Positions 22,489 through 32,058 of a stretch of 35,249 nucleotides of DNA are shown in pieces; within the stretch, counting starts at the first letter, position 1; every line of letters begins with the position of its first letter. This stretch comes from Acidimicrobiaceae bacterium. Lineage in GTDB: Bacteria; Actinomycetota; Acidimicrobiia; Acidimicrobiales; RAAP-2. The translations under genes were made by a program, and so were the position numbers. The notes beneath the pieces are model-generated. The model was not told the DNA's origin, searched no databases, and saw only the letters and a program-made list of their open reading frames with translations. The stretch is from NCBI GenBank assembly GCA_003152015.1, contig PLZF01000035.1, forward strand, positions 319 through 35,567, written 5' to 3'.

Positions 22489-23688
22489 ATGGTGCAGGAG
22501 GGAAGTACAGGGGCCGGCCTGCTGCCTGATCCCGAACCGCGTGTCATCAAGTACACGGTGATTTCGGTCGATGACCATTTGGTCGAGCCGCCGGACATGT
22601 TCGAGGGGCGCCTGCCGGACCGGTTTGCCGATCTCGCCCCTCGGATCGTCGAGAACGAGCACGGCCACCAACTCTGGGAGTTCGACGGCCAGCGCTATAC
22701 CCAGGTAGGGATGAACGCGGTGGCCGGGCGTCGTCCCGAGTCGGTCACCCTCGAGCCCACCCGCTTCGAGGACATGCGACGGGGTTGTTGGGACATCCAC
22801 GAGCGCATCCGCGACATGGACATCAACGGGGTGTGGGCCTCGCTCAACTTCCCCTCGCAGATCACCGGGTTCTGTGGCCGGGTATTCTCCGGTGCGACCG
22901 ACCCCGAGTTGGGCGTGGCTGTCACCCGGGCGTGGAACGACTGGCTGTACGAGGGATGGTGGCAGCCCTACCCCGACCGGATCATCCCTTGTGGCATCAC
23001 CATCCTGTCCGACCCCGAACTCGGCGCCGACGAGATCCGGCGCAACGCCGCTCGGGGCTTCCGTTCGGTGACCCTGCCCGAGCGACCCCACCGCATCGGC
23101 CTGCCGTCGATCTTCACGTCGTATTGGGATCCCATCGTGGCGGCGTGCGAGGAGACCGACACGGTCATCTCGCTACACGTCGGGTCGTCGGGCATGGGGG
23201 ACCTTCCCATGGATTCCCCCATGGTCGCCCTCGGGGCCACCCTGTTCGGCCAGCTGTCGTTGACCGCCTGTGCCGAGTGGTTGTGGTCGGGCCTCCCGGT
23301 GCGCTTCCCCAGCGTCAAGGTGGCGATGAGCGAGGGAGGAATCGGATGGGTGGCCATGCTTCTCGACCGTCTCGACAACATCGTCGATCGCTCGGGCTAT
23401 GGCAACCAGTTTGCCGGGGGCTTGCTGCGTCCCTCCGACGTGCTCCAACGCAACTTCTGGTTCTGCACCATTGACGACCCCTCCACCATCTGCACCCGTG
23501 ACCGCATCGGTGTCGACCACGTGATGGTGGAGGTGGACTACCCCCATGGCGACTCGACCTGGCCCGACACCCAACAAGTGATCGATCGGGAGTGGGGCCA
23601 CCTCCCGGTGGCCGACCTCCGCAAAATGACCCACGAGAACGCCGCCCGTCTCTACCGGTGGCCGCTCCCCGAGGTGTGCCTCCCATGA
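22489..23688 (+). CDS. Amidohydrolase-family (ACMSD-like) protein
   Basis: 399 residues from the ATG at 22489, preceded by AGGAG; the frame also has an ATG at 22456, but a TACGAT box at 22449-22454 would place the transcript start inside it. The N-terminus VISVDDHLVEPPDMFEGRLP is typical of amidohydrolase-2 proteins in actinobacteria that resemble aminocarboxymuconate-semialdehyde decarboxylase. VISLHVGSSG holds the barrel His, and DHVMVEVDYPHGDSTWP the C-terminal Asp and His. It probably hydrolyses or decarboxylates a catabolic intermediate. It is first in an overlapping operon with the aldolase and P450. Confidence 0.85.
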   Translation: MVQEGSTGAGLLPDPEPRVIKYTVISVDDHLVEPPDMFEGRLPDRFADLAPRIVENEHGHQLWEFDGQRYTQVGMNAVAGRRPESVTLEPTRFEDMRRGCWDIHERIRDMDINGVWASLNFPSQITGFCGRVFSGATDPELGVAVTRAWNDWLYEGWWQPYPDRIIPCGITILSDPELGADEIRRNAARGFRSVTLPERPHRIGLPSIFTSYWDPIVAACEETDTVISLHVGSSGMGDLPMDSPMVALGATLFGQLSLTACAEWLWSGLPVRFPSVKVAMSEGGIGWVAMLLDRLDNIVDRSGYGNQFAGGLLRPSDVLQRNFWFCTIDDPSTICTRDRIGVDHVMVEVDYPHGDSTWPDTQQVIDREWGHLPVADLRKMTHENAARLYRWPLPEVCLP

Positions 23689-24416
23689 GCAAGCTGTTGC
23701 CCGACCTCACCCCGCATCAGGAGTTGGCCATCCTCGCCCGCACCCTGTGGCGCGAGGGGTACGACGACCACCTGGCCGGACATATCACCTACCGTCAGGG
23801 CGACGGCACGTTGCTGTGCAACCCATGGCTGCTGCTTTGGGAAGAGATCCGACCGGAGGACGTCATCCGCATCGACCTCGAGGGCAACCTCCTCGAGGGC
23901 ACATGGCCGGTTCCGCTCGGCATCCCACTCCATCTGGCCCTTCACCGGGTGCGTCCCGACGTCACGGTGGCCGTGCACAATCACCCTCGCTTCGGCACGG
24001 TCTGGGCCGACCTGCAGCGCATTCCCACCTGCCATGACCAGAGCTCAGCGCTGGGCGGTGGGCGCCTCGCCCTGGTGGACGAGTACGACGGCCCGGTCAA
24101 CGACCCGGATTCGGCAGCCCGGGCGGTGACCGCCATGGGGGACGCCGACCTGGCTTTGCTGTCCAACCACGGCGTGTTCGTGCTGGGCTCGAGCATCCGG
24201 GCCGCCCACCAACGGGCGGTGGCCCTCGAACAACGCTGCCGGACGGCGTGGCATGTGGCCGCGGTGGGGGAGGGACGTCCCCTTCCCGAACCGGCCCGGT
24301 CGTTTTTCGAAAGACATGACGGAAACGGGTTCGCCGGGTTTTGGGAAGCAATGGCCCGTCGCGAGCTCCGGTTCGATCCCACCCTGCTCGACGCGGCCAC
24401 GGCCGACACCGGGTGA
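23685..24416 (+). CDS. Class II aldolase/adducin-family protein
   Basis: 243 residues; the ATG overlaps the amidohydrolase stop (ATGA). DDHLAGHITYR is the phosphate/substrate loop, and VAVHNHPRFGTVWA carries the zinc-binding His-x-His of class II aldolases. LALLSNHGVFVLGSSIRAAH supplies the third His. These enzymes cleave or epimerise hydroxy-acids or sugar phosphates; the catabolic neighbours suggest a carbon-carbon lyase step on an organic acid. The substrate is unknown. Confidence 0.88.
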   Translation: MSKLLPDLTPHQELAILARTLWREGYDDHLAGHITYRQGDGTLLCNPWLLLWEEIRPEDVIRIDLEGNLLEGTWPVPLGIPLHLALHRVRPDVTVAVHNHPRFGTVWADLQRIPTCHDQSSALGGGRLALVDEYDGPVNDPDSAARAVTAMGDADLALLSNHGVFVLGSSIRAAHQRAVALEQRCRTAWHVAAVGEGRPLPEPARSFFERHDGNGFAGFWEAMARRELRFDPTLLDAATADTG

Positions 24417-25669
24417 CTTCTTCGACCCCGCCACCCCCCTCGCCCGATCCGGTCTTCGACCCGTTCGACCCCGAGTGGGCCACCAATCCGTTCCCGCTCT
24501 ATGCCGACCTTCGCCAGCGGGCCCCCGTGCACCGGAATGCTTTGGGGTTTTGGGTATTCGCCCGGCATGCCGACTGTCTCGCCCTGCTACGCGATCGCCG
24601 GACGAGCGCCGACGACGCCTACATCGATCCCGAGCGATTGTCGGCCGAGTTCCGCTTCGGTTCGGGTGCCGATGACCCCGAGGTGACTGCCATGCGCGAC
24701 ATGCGCCCCTTCCTCTTCCGGGACCCACCTGATCACACCCGGCTGCGGGGACTTGTCTCCAAGGCCTTCACGCCGAAGGTGGTCGAGTCGTTACGGGCGC
24801 GTACCCAACAGATCGTCGACGAACTGCTCGATACCGCCTTCGAGGCTGACCGGGTCGATCTGCTCGAGTCCTTCGCCTACCCACTACCTGTGCGGATTAT
24901 CTGCGACATGCTCGGGGTGCCGGTGGCTGATCAGGATCGCTTCAAGTCATGGTCCACCTCCCTGGCCCGGGGCCTCGATCCCGATTTTCTGCTCACCGGC
25001 GAGGCCATCAAGGATCGTGACGACGCGGTGATGCAGTTTGCGCAGTACTTCTTCGAATTGCTGGCCGAACGCCGGCGGTCACCCGGTGATGATCTGCTGA
25101 GCCGGTTGGTCGAGGTGGAGGACGATGGCGGCGTACTCAGTGAGGCTGAGCTGTTGTCGACCTGCATCCTGTTGCTGGTGGCCGGCCACGAAACCACCGT
25201 CAATCTCATATCCGGCGGGACTCTCGCCCTGCTCCGCCACCCCGATCAGCTCGAGCGGTTCCGTACCGATCCGGAGGTGACCCGCAGCGGGGTGGAGGAG
25301 ATGCTGCGCTACGTGTCACCGGTACAGCTCACCGGGCGGGCGATGATCGAGGACATCGAGATCGCCGGGGTGACCCTGCGGGCCGGCGACTTTGTCATGG
25401 TGCTGATTGCCTCGGGCAATCACGATGCCGACCAATTCCCGGACCCGGAGCGGTTCGACGTCGGGCGCACCTCCAACAACCACTTGGGGTTCGGCTTCGG
25501 GATCCACCATTGCCTGGGGGCGCCCCTGGCCCGGATGGAGACCCAGGTGGCCCTGACCTCACTGGTACGGCGGGCTCCTGATCTGGCTGTGACCGTCGAC
25601 GAGCCCACCTACAAGACCAACGTCGTGCTGCGCGGCATGGAGTCACTGCCCGTCGCCATGCGCGGCTGA
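24413..25669 (+). CDS. Cytochrome P450
   Basis: 418 residues from the GTG that overlaps the aldolase stop (GTGA). It has all the P450 landmarks: the oxygen-binding helix AGHETT (257-262), the ExxR region EEMLRYVSP, and the heme loop FGFGIHHCLGAP with Cys367. It is a soluble bacterial-type P450 (CYP1xx clans) needing separate ferredoxin partners, none of which is encoded here. Being the third gene of a coupled operon with an amidohydrolase and an aldolase points to hydroxylation of a xenobiotic or lipid-like substrate. Confidence 0.95.
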   Translation: MTSSTPPPPSPDPVFDPFDPEWATNPFPLYADLRQRAPVHRNALGFWVFARHADCLALLRDRRTSADDAYIDPERLSAEFRFGSGADDPEVTAMRDMRPFLFRDPPDHTRLRGLVSKAFTPKVVESLRARTQQIVDELLDTAFEADRVDLLESFAYPLPVRIICDMLGVPVADQDRFKSWSTSLARGLDPDFLLTGEAIKDRDDAVMQFAQYFFELLAERRRSPGDDLLSRLVEVEDDGGVLSEAELLSTCILLLVAGHETTVNLISGGTLALLRHPDQLERFRTDPEVTRSGVEEMLRYVSPVQLTGRAMIEDIEIAGVTLRAGDFVMVLIASGNHDADQFPDPERFDVGRTSNNHLGFGFGIHHCLGAPLARMETQVALTSLVRRAPDLAVTVDEPTYKTNVVLRGMESLPVAMRG

Positions 25670-25704
25670 TCCGGCGACACCGCCTGGGCGGTTGGCGACC
25701 GAAA

Positions 25705-26598
25705 TCAGCTGGCGGCGGCCCGCTCGAGCATGGGTTGCAGAGCATCGAGGGCCGAGGCGACCTCGTCGGGTCCCAGGGGTAACAGCAGGGCGGACACCGC
25801 GTCGGCGCCCGCCTCCGCATACTCCTCGGCAATGGCGGCGTCCAGCGGCTCGAAGTAGGGGCACACCGTGACGGTGATGTCCGACCGGGCCCGCCCCTGT
25901 TCGGCCAGCAACTCATCGAGCTTGGCCAGCGGCGCGGCGAGGTCGGCCGGTTTCCGGTTGAAGGTGTGCCAACCCTGCCCGGCCCGGGCGGTACGGGCCA
26001 GGGCCGCATCACTCTCTCCACCGATGTGGATGGGCGGATGTGGCTTCTGTACCGGCTTAGGAAACATCGAGCATTTGTTGAGTGAGTAGAACTCGCCTTC
26101 GAATTCCGAGCGCTCTTCACACCACAGCGTCCGGAGTACCTCGAGATACTCGTCGGTCCGCTTACCCCGATGCAACCACGACACATTGACCGCATTGAAC
26201 TCTTCCTCGAGCCAACCCACTCCGATACCAAAATCGACCCGCCCATTGGACAGCCAGTCGAGCGTGGAGACCTCTTTGGCGGTGTACACCGGGTTGCGCT
26301 GGGGCAGAAGCACCATGGCAGTGCCCAGTCGAACCGTGGACGTGTGGGCGGCCAGAAACGACAACGTGGACAGCGGCTCGAGGAGACCACTGTTGGGAGG
26401 GGCCGGGATTTTGCCGTCTTCGGCATAGGGGTACTCGGAGGTGTACTCGTCGAACAGCACCACGTGCTCTCCGACCCAGATGGTGCCGATGCCCCGTTCC
26501 TCGGCCTCCCTGCCGATGACGGCCAGGAGTTCTGGTGTGGTGAACGGATCCATGGTGGGAACCCAGAGGTCGACCTTTATGACGCCACCAGTGGCCAC
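25705..26598 (-). CDS. LLM-class (probably F420-dependent) oxidoreductase
   Basis: 297 residues. TIM-barrel luciferase-like pattern: GTIWVGEHVVLFDEY near 38-52, TVRLGTAMVLLPQRNPVYTA, and then WLSNGRVDFGIGVGWLEEEF, a characteristic block of F420-dependent LLM enzymes in actinobacteria. PPIHIGGESDAALARTAR is the second flavin/F420 contact region. The start overlaps the amidase stop by about 22 bp, so the two are coupled. Likely reduces or oxidises a carbonyl or ring in the same catabolic theme; the cofactor is inferred from the family. Confidence 0.88.
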   Translation of the reverse strand: MATGGVIKVDLWVPTMDPFTTPELLAVIGREAEERGIGTIWVGEHVVLFDEYTSEYPYAEDGKIPAPPNSGLLEPLSTLSFLAAHTSTVRLGTAMVLLPQRNPVYTAKEVSTLDWLSNGRVDFGIGVGWLEEEFNAVNVSWLHRGKRTDEYLEVLRTLWCEERSEFEGEFYSLNKCSMFPKPVQKPHPPIHIGGESDAALARTARAGQGWHTFNRKPADLAAPLAKLDELLAEQGRARSDITVTVCPYFEPLDAAIAEEYAEAGADAVSALLLPLGPDEVASALDALQPMLERAAAS

Positions 26599-27977
26599 GG
26601 TCGCTCACGTTCGGCGATGTGGGCCAACTCCAGCAGTAACTGCTCTTGGTGATGTCGCCCGATGACCTGGAGGCTCACCGGCAAGCCATCCACCAAACCC
26701 ACCGGAATGGAGACGGCGGGATTACCGGTCAGGTTGGCGGGGATGGTCAGCGACCCGTTGTTGGAGAGGGCCGTCTCGAAGCCATGTTCGGCGATGAGGT
26801 CGATGTCGCCTACCTTGGTGGGCATCGGGCCTTCGGCGGCGAAGGCTACGTCGGGGTTGGTAGCGGCGAATATGAAGTCGACCTGGTCGAAGATGGATGC
26901 CATCGTCTCGTTGATTGCGATCCGGAACATCTCCGTCGCTCCGGCCGTTTTGACGTTGAAGTTATGACTGGCGAGGTTCATGCCGAGCTGGATCTCCGGA
27001 GTGAGGTCGTCGTTGCAATCGGGGTAGCGATCACCGAGTTCTCCGGCCAGCCCGACCAGGTTGGACATGGCCCACTCGAGACCACCCCGGGGAAGCTGTA
27101 CCACGATGTCGACCTGTGCCAGCCCGGCATCGGAGATGAGTGCCTCGGCGGCGGCGAGTACCAGTGCTTCCAACCGCGGCTCCACGATGGCCGTTCCCAG
27201 GTTGATGGAGATGACCGCGCGTTTGCCGGCCAGATCGAAAGTGCCGAGACCTGCCTCCCACCCTTCGACCCGAGGCAGGCTGAGGGTGTCGCGGGAATCA
27301 AAGCCGTTGCAGACATCGAACCAACGGGCGGTGTCTCGCACGGATCGGGCCATGCATCCGAGGACGACGGTCAGCGGTGGTTGCAGTGCCCCAGGCCCTT
27401 TCGGTATGCGACCGAAGGTGGACTTGAGCCCTAACAGGCCGCTGTAGCCGGCCGGGATCCGGATCGAGCCTCCTCCGTCGCCACCGGAGGCGATCGGCAC
27501 GATCCCCCCCGCTACCGCAGCCGCCGATCCTCCCGACGATCCCCCGGGGGTGCGTTCGGGGTTCCATGGGTTGCGGGTGGTGCCGTGCAGTTTGGTGTGG
27601 GTGTAGTTGACCCCACCGAACTCAGGAGCGGCGGTGTGCCCGACCAGGACGGCGCCGGCGCCCCGCAGGCGGGTGACCTGGGTGGTGTCGTGGTCGGCGA
27701 TCCGGTCTTTGAAGACCATCGAGGCTTCCGTATACGGCCACCCGTTCACGGCCTCGAGTTCCTTTACCCCGATGGGGACACCGCCGAAGGGCAGCGAGAC
27801 GTCGGCATGGGTGGCGCTCGCCCGGGCGGCGTCGGGATCGAGATGGGTGAAGGCGTTGAGGGTCGAAGCGCCGATGGCGGCCAGCGTCGCCTCCAGGGCC
27901 TCGACGGGTGTGACTTCGCCGGAGCGGAAGGCGTCGACGAGCGAGCAGGTATCCCCCTGCCAGGGCTGATTGTGCAT
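26577..27977 (-). CDS. Amidase-signature-family hydrolase
   Basis: 466 residues from the ATG at 27977 (the frame is open 41 codons further, but across the promoter region). Lys72 in [11 protein letters not shown], the Gly/Ser loop [16 protein letters not shown] (143-158) and [12 protein letters not shown] with nucleophile Ser171 form the Ser-Ser-Lys triad of amidase-signature enzymes. The C-terminus ([20 protein letters not shown]) is also typical. It cleaves a small amide or ester. It is coupled to the LLM oxidoreductase gene and divergent from the polyphosphate glucokinase. Confidence 0.93.
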   Translation of the reverse strand: MHNQPWQGDTCSLVDAFRSGEVTPVEALEATLAAIGASTLNAFTHLDPDAARASATHADVSLPFGGVPIGVKELEAVNGWPYTEASMVFKDRIADHDTTQVTRLRGAGAVLVGHTAAPEFGGVNYTHTKLHGTTRNPWNPERTPGGSSGGSAAAVAGGIVPIASGGDGGGSIRIPAGYSGLLGLKSTFGRIPKGPGALQPPLTVVLGCMARSVRDTARWFDVCNGFDSRDTLSLPRVEGWEAGLGTFDLAGKRAVISINLGTAIVEPRLEALVLAAAEALISDAGLAQVDIVVQLPRGGLEWAMSNLVGLAGELGDRYPDCNDDLTPEIQLGMNLASHNFNVKTAGATEMFRIAINETMASIFDQVDFIFAATNPDVAFAAEGPMPTKVGDIDLIAEHGFETALSNNGSLTIPANLTGNPAVSIPVGLVDGLPVSLQVIGRHHQEQLLLELAHIAERERPWPLVAS

Positions 27978-27985
27978 GGTGGACG

Positions 27986-28013
27986 ACGCTAGCCGTCCTC
28001 GGCGGCGTAGCGT
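27986..28013. promoter_or_regulatory. Divergent leaderless-type promoters
   Basis: TAGCGT occurs on both strands: minus strand at 27991-27986, 8 nt before the amidase ATG, and plus strand at 28008-28013, 6 nt before the kinase ATG at 28020. The spacing suggests transcription starts at or next to each start codon. Confidence 0.45.
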
Positions 28014-28019
28014 GTGGAG

Positions 28020-28862
28020 ATGAGCGACCGCCAGCCACCGAACGGGGGTGGGTCGCCAGACCCGACGCCCAGAGATACCGCCAAATCCGATCCCCGCCAT
28101 CCGCTGACATTGGCGGTGGACATCGGTGGGACCGGGCTGAAGGCCTCTGTGCTCGACGCCGACGGCGCCATGGTCGCCGACCGGGTAAAAGTGGCCACCA
28201 CCTATCCGCTCCCTCCCGACAAGCTGGTGGCGTCATTGGGCAAACTGGTGGCCCCGTTGCCCAAGGCCGAACGGGCATCGGTAGGTTTCCCGGGAATGGT
28301 CAGGGCCGGCCGGGTGCTCTCCGCTCTGAAGTTCTCCACCAAGTACGGGCCGGGGAGTGAGTTTGATGATCACCTGCTCAAACTGTGGTCCAACTTCGAT
28401 CTGACCACCGCACTCACCAAGTCATTCGGCATGCCCACCAAGGTGGCCAACGATGCCGATGTCCAAGGGGCCGCGGTGGTCAGTGGCGACGGTCTCGAGT
28501 TCGTCATGACCCTGGGTACTGCGTTCGGGACGGGTCTCTTCTACGAGGGTCACCTGATGCCCCATCTCGAAATCGCCCACCAGCCTTTCCGAAAGGGTGA
28601 GACCTACGACGACCAACTCGGGGAGGCGGCCCGCAAGGTTATCGGCGAAGAGCGTTGGAACAAGCGGGTTCATAAGGCAATCAAGAACATGCGGGCCCTC
28701 ACGTTCTTCGACCACCTGTACATCGGCGGAGGCAACTCCCGCCGGGTCATCCGGGACAACCTCGACGACGACGTGACCATCGTCGACAACATCGCCGGGA
28801 TCCTCGGTGGCATCAAATTGTGGGAAGCCGATCACATCGGGGTCAGCGAAACGGACGATTAG
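28020..28862 (+). CDS. ppgK: Polyphosphate glucokinase-like ROK kinase
   Basis: About 280 residues from the ATG at 28020 (GTG at 28014 is possible). After a 28-residue Pro-rich tail comes LAVDIGGTGLKA (31-42), the ROK phosphate loop. KVANDADVQGAA and EFVMTLGTAFGTGLFYEG are the glucose-contact and second phosphate motifs of the actinobacterial polyphosphate/ATP glucokinase group. It phosphorylates glucose with polyphosphate or ATP. A CHAD-domain gene, of a family tied to polyphosphate granules, is convergent just downstream, which supports polyphosphate as donor. Confidence 0.85.
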   Translation: MSDRQPPNGGGSPDPTPRDTAKSDPRHPLTLAVDIGGTGLKASVLDADGAMVADRVKVATTYPLPPDKLVASLGKLVAPLPKAERASVGFPGMVRAGRVLSALKFSTKYGPGSEFDDHLLKLWSNFDLTTALTKSFGMPTKVANDADVQGAAVVSGDGLEFVMTLGTAFGTGLFYEGHLMPHLEIAHQPFRKGETYDDQLGEAARKVIGEERWNKRVHKAIKNMRALTFFDHLYIGGGNSRRVIRDNLDDDVTIVDNIAGILGGIKLWEADHIGVSETDD

Positions 28863-28892
28863 GCGCTTGTCGCTACGGCTTGGCCGGTGCGG

Positions 28893-29819
28893 CTATCCCT
28901 GCCATTTGTGCCATCGCCGTTCGATCTCTTTGAGGTCTTTCTTCCATCCCCTTCGGGTGACCGCGGCTGTCGCTCTCTGGACGACCAGTAACCCTTCGGT
29001 GGATCGAGCCAACTCGGGATGGTCCTCGGCCAGGGCCTCCAGCCATTCCACCGAGACACAGGTGTCATGGAGATCGCCCAGCTTGCCCTGCAGCGTTTTC
29101 GTCGCCCGGGTTGTCCGGCGGGCTGGATCCCCCGCCACGAGTGCGACGGTCTCGCACCCGTAACGGAGGCCCTTCGAGCGGATCCGGAGCTTGTGCAGAT
29201 TCTGATCGGTCGGCTCCTTCTTGGCGGTACGACCGGCTCCCCGGACATCGCGCCACGACCGATGGAGGAGCGTGGGCATCAACTCGACTGCAGGTTTCTC
29301 CGCCTTGTCGGTGAACTGCGGGCTGTCCCACAAGAGGTTCATCTGTTCGACAAGTCTGGCGTGACGATCGCCACCCCGGGCCTCCGCCACCCGGGTGTGG
29401 GCACCGCTGATCGACTGGCTGACGATATCGAGGATCGGTTCGAGATCTCCCTCGTCCAAGAGCAGAGGGCCGTTGAGCAACAACATGTCCCGGAGCACGT
29501 AGGGATCTCTCAATTCTCCGAGGCACTCGCTATACCAGGCCAACTCAGCCCGCAAAGATGTGCTCCAAGCCGGGTCGACCACCAGGCGGAAGGTACGCAG
29601 GTTGGAGCGGATCCGACGGAGTGCCACCCGGCTCTGGCGTAGCCGCTCCGTCTCGGTCAAGCGGCGCCGGGGGCCACCCGTGGTCACCACGATCGAGGCC
29701 GGGTTGTCGGCCTCGATCGTCCCTCCGTCATTGAGCAGAAAGTTGAGTGCCGAGTGGGCCAACACCTGATGGAGCACCATGCCCGTGGTCGGCCGAGTCG
29801 ACACGGTCGTCATGGCCAT
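28893..29819 (-). CDS. CHAD-domain protein
   Basis: 308 residues, all helical. It has the two CHAD repeats with conserved basic helices: RLRQSRVALRRIRSNLRTFR near 59-79 and NLHKLRIRSKGLRYGCE in the second half, plus LGDLHDTCVSVEWL. CHAD proteins bind polyphosphate through these Arg/Lys/His surfaces. Its gene ends 30 bp from the end of the polyphosphate-glucokinase-like gene, convergently. A structural or granule-binding role is likely; no catalytic CYTH domain is fused. Confidence 0.9.
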   Translation of the reverse strand: MAMTTVSTRPTTGMVLHQVLAHSALNFLLNDGGTIEADNPASIVVTTGGPRRRLTETERLRQSRVALRRIRSNLRTFRLVVDPAWSTSLRAELAWYSECLGELRDPYVLRDMLLLNGPLLLDEGDLEPILDIVSQSISGAHTRVAEARGGDRHARLVEQMNLLWDSPQFTDKAEKPAVELMPTLLHRSWRDVRGAGRTAKKEPTDQNLHKLRIRSKGLRYGCETVALVAGDPARRTTRATKTLQGKLGDLHDTCVSVEWLEALAEDHPELARSTEGLLVVQRATAAVTRRGWKKDLKEIERRWHKWQG

Positions 29820-29908
29820 GATCTCACCCAGGTCATCCTAGGGGCGGATGGGTGAATGGAGGTGGCCGAACGGCAAGGGAAGCCAGGCGTCGCGCCTACC
29901 CTGGTTTC

Positions 29909-30853
29909 ATGGACGCAGTCACCATCGTCGATGACCACCTGATCTGGCAGACACGGCCAGATCCTGAGCCGGCTCCCGACGAGTTGCTGGTGGCGGTGCG
30001 GTCTGCCGGCATCAACGGAGCGGACCTGCTTCAGCGTCGGGGTTTCTACCCGGCGCCGGCCGGGGCACCGGCAGATATCCCCGGTCTCGAGTTCGCCGGT
30101 GAGGTCGTCGGTACCGGGTCGGCGGTCCAGCGGTTTCAGGTGGGTGACCGGGTCATGGCGGTGGTGGCCGGTGGCGCTCAAGCCGAACTGGTGGCGGTTC
30201 CGGAGCAGACGGTCCTACCGGTGCCGGACACCATCAGCTGGGAAGAAGCCGGCGGTTTCGCCGAGGTGTTCTCCACCGCCCATGACGCCCTGTTCACACA
30301 AGCTGATCTGACCGCCGGCGAACGGGTGTTGATCTCGGGGGCAGCCGGTGGCGTGGGGACGGCCGGCGTGCAGATCGCCCATGCCGCCGGAGCGTACGTG
30401 GTGGCATCGGTGCGAAATGCCGACATGCACGATTCCGTTCGGGCCCTCGGGGCGGACGAGGTCATCGAGCCCGACGAGGTGGCGAGTTGTGGCCCCTACG
30501 ACGTCTCGCTCGAGCTGGTGGGCGCACCGGGGTTGACCGTGGCCCTGGATGCCCTGGCCACCGGTGGACGGATCGTGGTGATCGGAGTAGGGGGCGGCGC
30601 CAACGTCGAGCTGAACCTGTTGGCGGTGATGAACAAGCGGGCCAGTATCGGGGGTTCAACCTTGCGGTCCCGACCGGTGGGCGAAAAGGCCGAGGTGGCC
30701 CGGGCGGTCGAAGCCCATGTCCTGCCTCTGTTGGCGTCGGGTCAGATCAGGGTACCGGTTGCCGCCACCTTTCCGATGGAGGATGCGACAGCCGGCTACG
30801 AACGGTTCTCCACCGGCGCCAAGCTCGGAAAGGTCATCCTCATCAACCGGTGA
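29909..30853 (+). CDS. NADPH:quinone oxidoreductase-like (MDR) protein
   Basis: 314 residues from the ATG at 29909; TACCCT lies 6 nt upstream, a leaderless-type -10 that supports this start. Medium-chain dehydrogenase/reductase fold without zinc ligands: the GROES-like half has SAGINGADLLQRRGFYPAP, and the NADPH fold has ISGAAGGVGTAGVQIAHAAG. Close to the quinone oxidoreductase PIG3/QOR group, which reduces quinones or enones with NADPH. Divergent from the CHAD gene and convergent with the thiolase gene. Confidence 0.92.
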   Translation: MDAVTIVDDHLIWQTRPDPEPAPDELLVAVRSAGINGADLLQRRGFYPAPAGAPADIPGLEFAGEVVGTGSAVQRFQVGDRVMAVVAGGAQAELVAVPEQTVLPVPDTISWEEAGGFAEVFSTAHDALFTQADLTAGERVLISGAAGGVGTAGVQIAHAAGAYVVASVRNADMHDSVRALGADEVIEPDEVASCGPYDVSLELVGAPGLTVALDALATGGRIVVIGVGGGANVELNLLAVMNKRASIGGSTLRSRPVGEKAEVARAVEAHVLPLLASGQIRVPVAATFPMEDATAGYERFSTGAKLGKVILINR

Positions 30854-30858
30854 CTGGG

Positions 30859-32058
30859 CTACGAGGCGACGATGATCGACGACCCGTGGCCGAACAGACC
30901 TTGGTTGGCGGTGATCCCGACCCGTGCCCCCTCCACCTGGCGTCCCTCGGCTTGGCCCCGCAACTGCCACACCAACTCGCATACCTGGGCGATGGCCTGG
31001 GCCGGGATGGCCTCACCGAAGCAGGACAGTCCACCGCTGGGGTTGACCGGTACCCGGCCCCCGATGGTGGTGTCCCCGTCCCGGAGCATGCGCTCGGCTT
31101 CGCCCTCTTTGCACAACCCGATGTCTTCGTACCAGTCGAGCTCGAGGGCGGACGACAGGTCGTAGACCTCGGCCACGTTGATGTCCTCGGGGCCGATGCC
31201 GGCTTCCTCATAGGCGGCCAGGGCCACTGACTGCTTGAAGGTCGGACCCGGGGTGGAGATCGTGGCGGCGGAGTCGGTGGAGAAGTTTGGCATCTCGATG
31301 ACGGTCTGGGGGTAGCGGGGCGTCACTGTCGACACCGCGTCGATGGTGACCAGGTTGTCGGTCCCGGCGTGACGACGGGCGAACTCCATGCTGGTCAAGA
31401 CCAACGCCGCGCCGCCATCGGAGGTGGCGCAGATCTCGAGGAGTCGGAGCGGGTCGGCCACCATCGGGGAGGACAGGACCTCATCGATGGTGACCTCTTT
31501 GCGATAGCGGGCGTACGGGTTCTCCAGACCGTGCCGGGCGTTCTTCACCTTCACCGCGGCGAAGTCGGTCTCGGTGGCTCCGAAGAGCGCCATCCGACGC
31601 CGGGCATACAGGGCGAAGTAGGTCGGATTGGTGGCCCCGAGGAGGTGGAAACGCAGCCAGTCGGGATCGTCCTTACGGTCGCCTCCGACCGGGGTGAAGA
31701 ATCCCTTGGGGGTGGTGTCGGCCCCGACCACCAGGGCGACATCGCACAATCCGGCCAGAATCTGGGCGCGGGCGTTGCTTACGGCTTGGGCCCCGGATGC
31801 GCAAGCGGCATAGGACGACGAGACCCGGGCACCGGTCCAACCCAAAGCTTGGGCGAAGGTGGCACCGGCGATAAACCCGGGGTAGCCGTTGCGAATGGTG
31901 TCGGCGCCGGACACGTACTGGACGTCGGTCCAGGCCACTCCGGCATCGGAGAGGGCGTCTCCGGCCGCAGCCAAGCCGTACTCGACGAAGTTACGTCCCC
32001 ATTTACCCCACGGGTGCATGCCCGCTCCCAACACAGCGACCCGCTTGTCGTCAGGCAT
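30859..32058 (-). CDS. Thiolase-like (SCP2-type) acetyl-CoA acetyltransferase
   Basis: 399 residues from the ATG at 32058, overlapping the DUF35 gene stop by 8 bp. VLGAGMHPWGKWG opens the thiolase fold; SSYAACASGAQAV gives the nucleophile Cys86. The second half carries AEVYDLSSALELDWYEDIGL and the NPSGGLSCFGEAIPAQAIAQ loop typical of SCP2/lipid-transfer-type thiolases. These act with DUF35 proteins in degradation of steroid side chains and related acyl-CoAs. The pair here fits that rule, while the actual substrate is open. Confidence 0.92.
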   Translation of the reverse strand: MPDDKRVAVLGAGMHPWGKWGRNFVEYGLAAAGDALSDAGVAWTDVQYVSGADTIRNGYPGFIAGATFAQALGWTGARVSSSYAACASGAQAVSNARAQILAGLCDVALVVGADTTPKGFFTPVGGDRKDDPDWLRFHLLGATNPTYFALYARRRMALFGATETDFAAVKVKNARHGLENPYARYRKEVTIDEVLSSPMVADPLRLLEICATSDGGAALVLTSMEFARRHAGTDNLVTIDAVSTVTPRYPQTVIEMPNFSTDSAATISTPGPTFKQSVALAAYEEAGIGPEDINVAEVYDLSSALELDWYEDIGLCKEGEAERMLRDGDTTIGGRVPVNPSGGLSCFGEAIPAQAIAQVCELVWQLRGQAEGRQVEGARVGITANQGLFGHGSSIIVAS

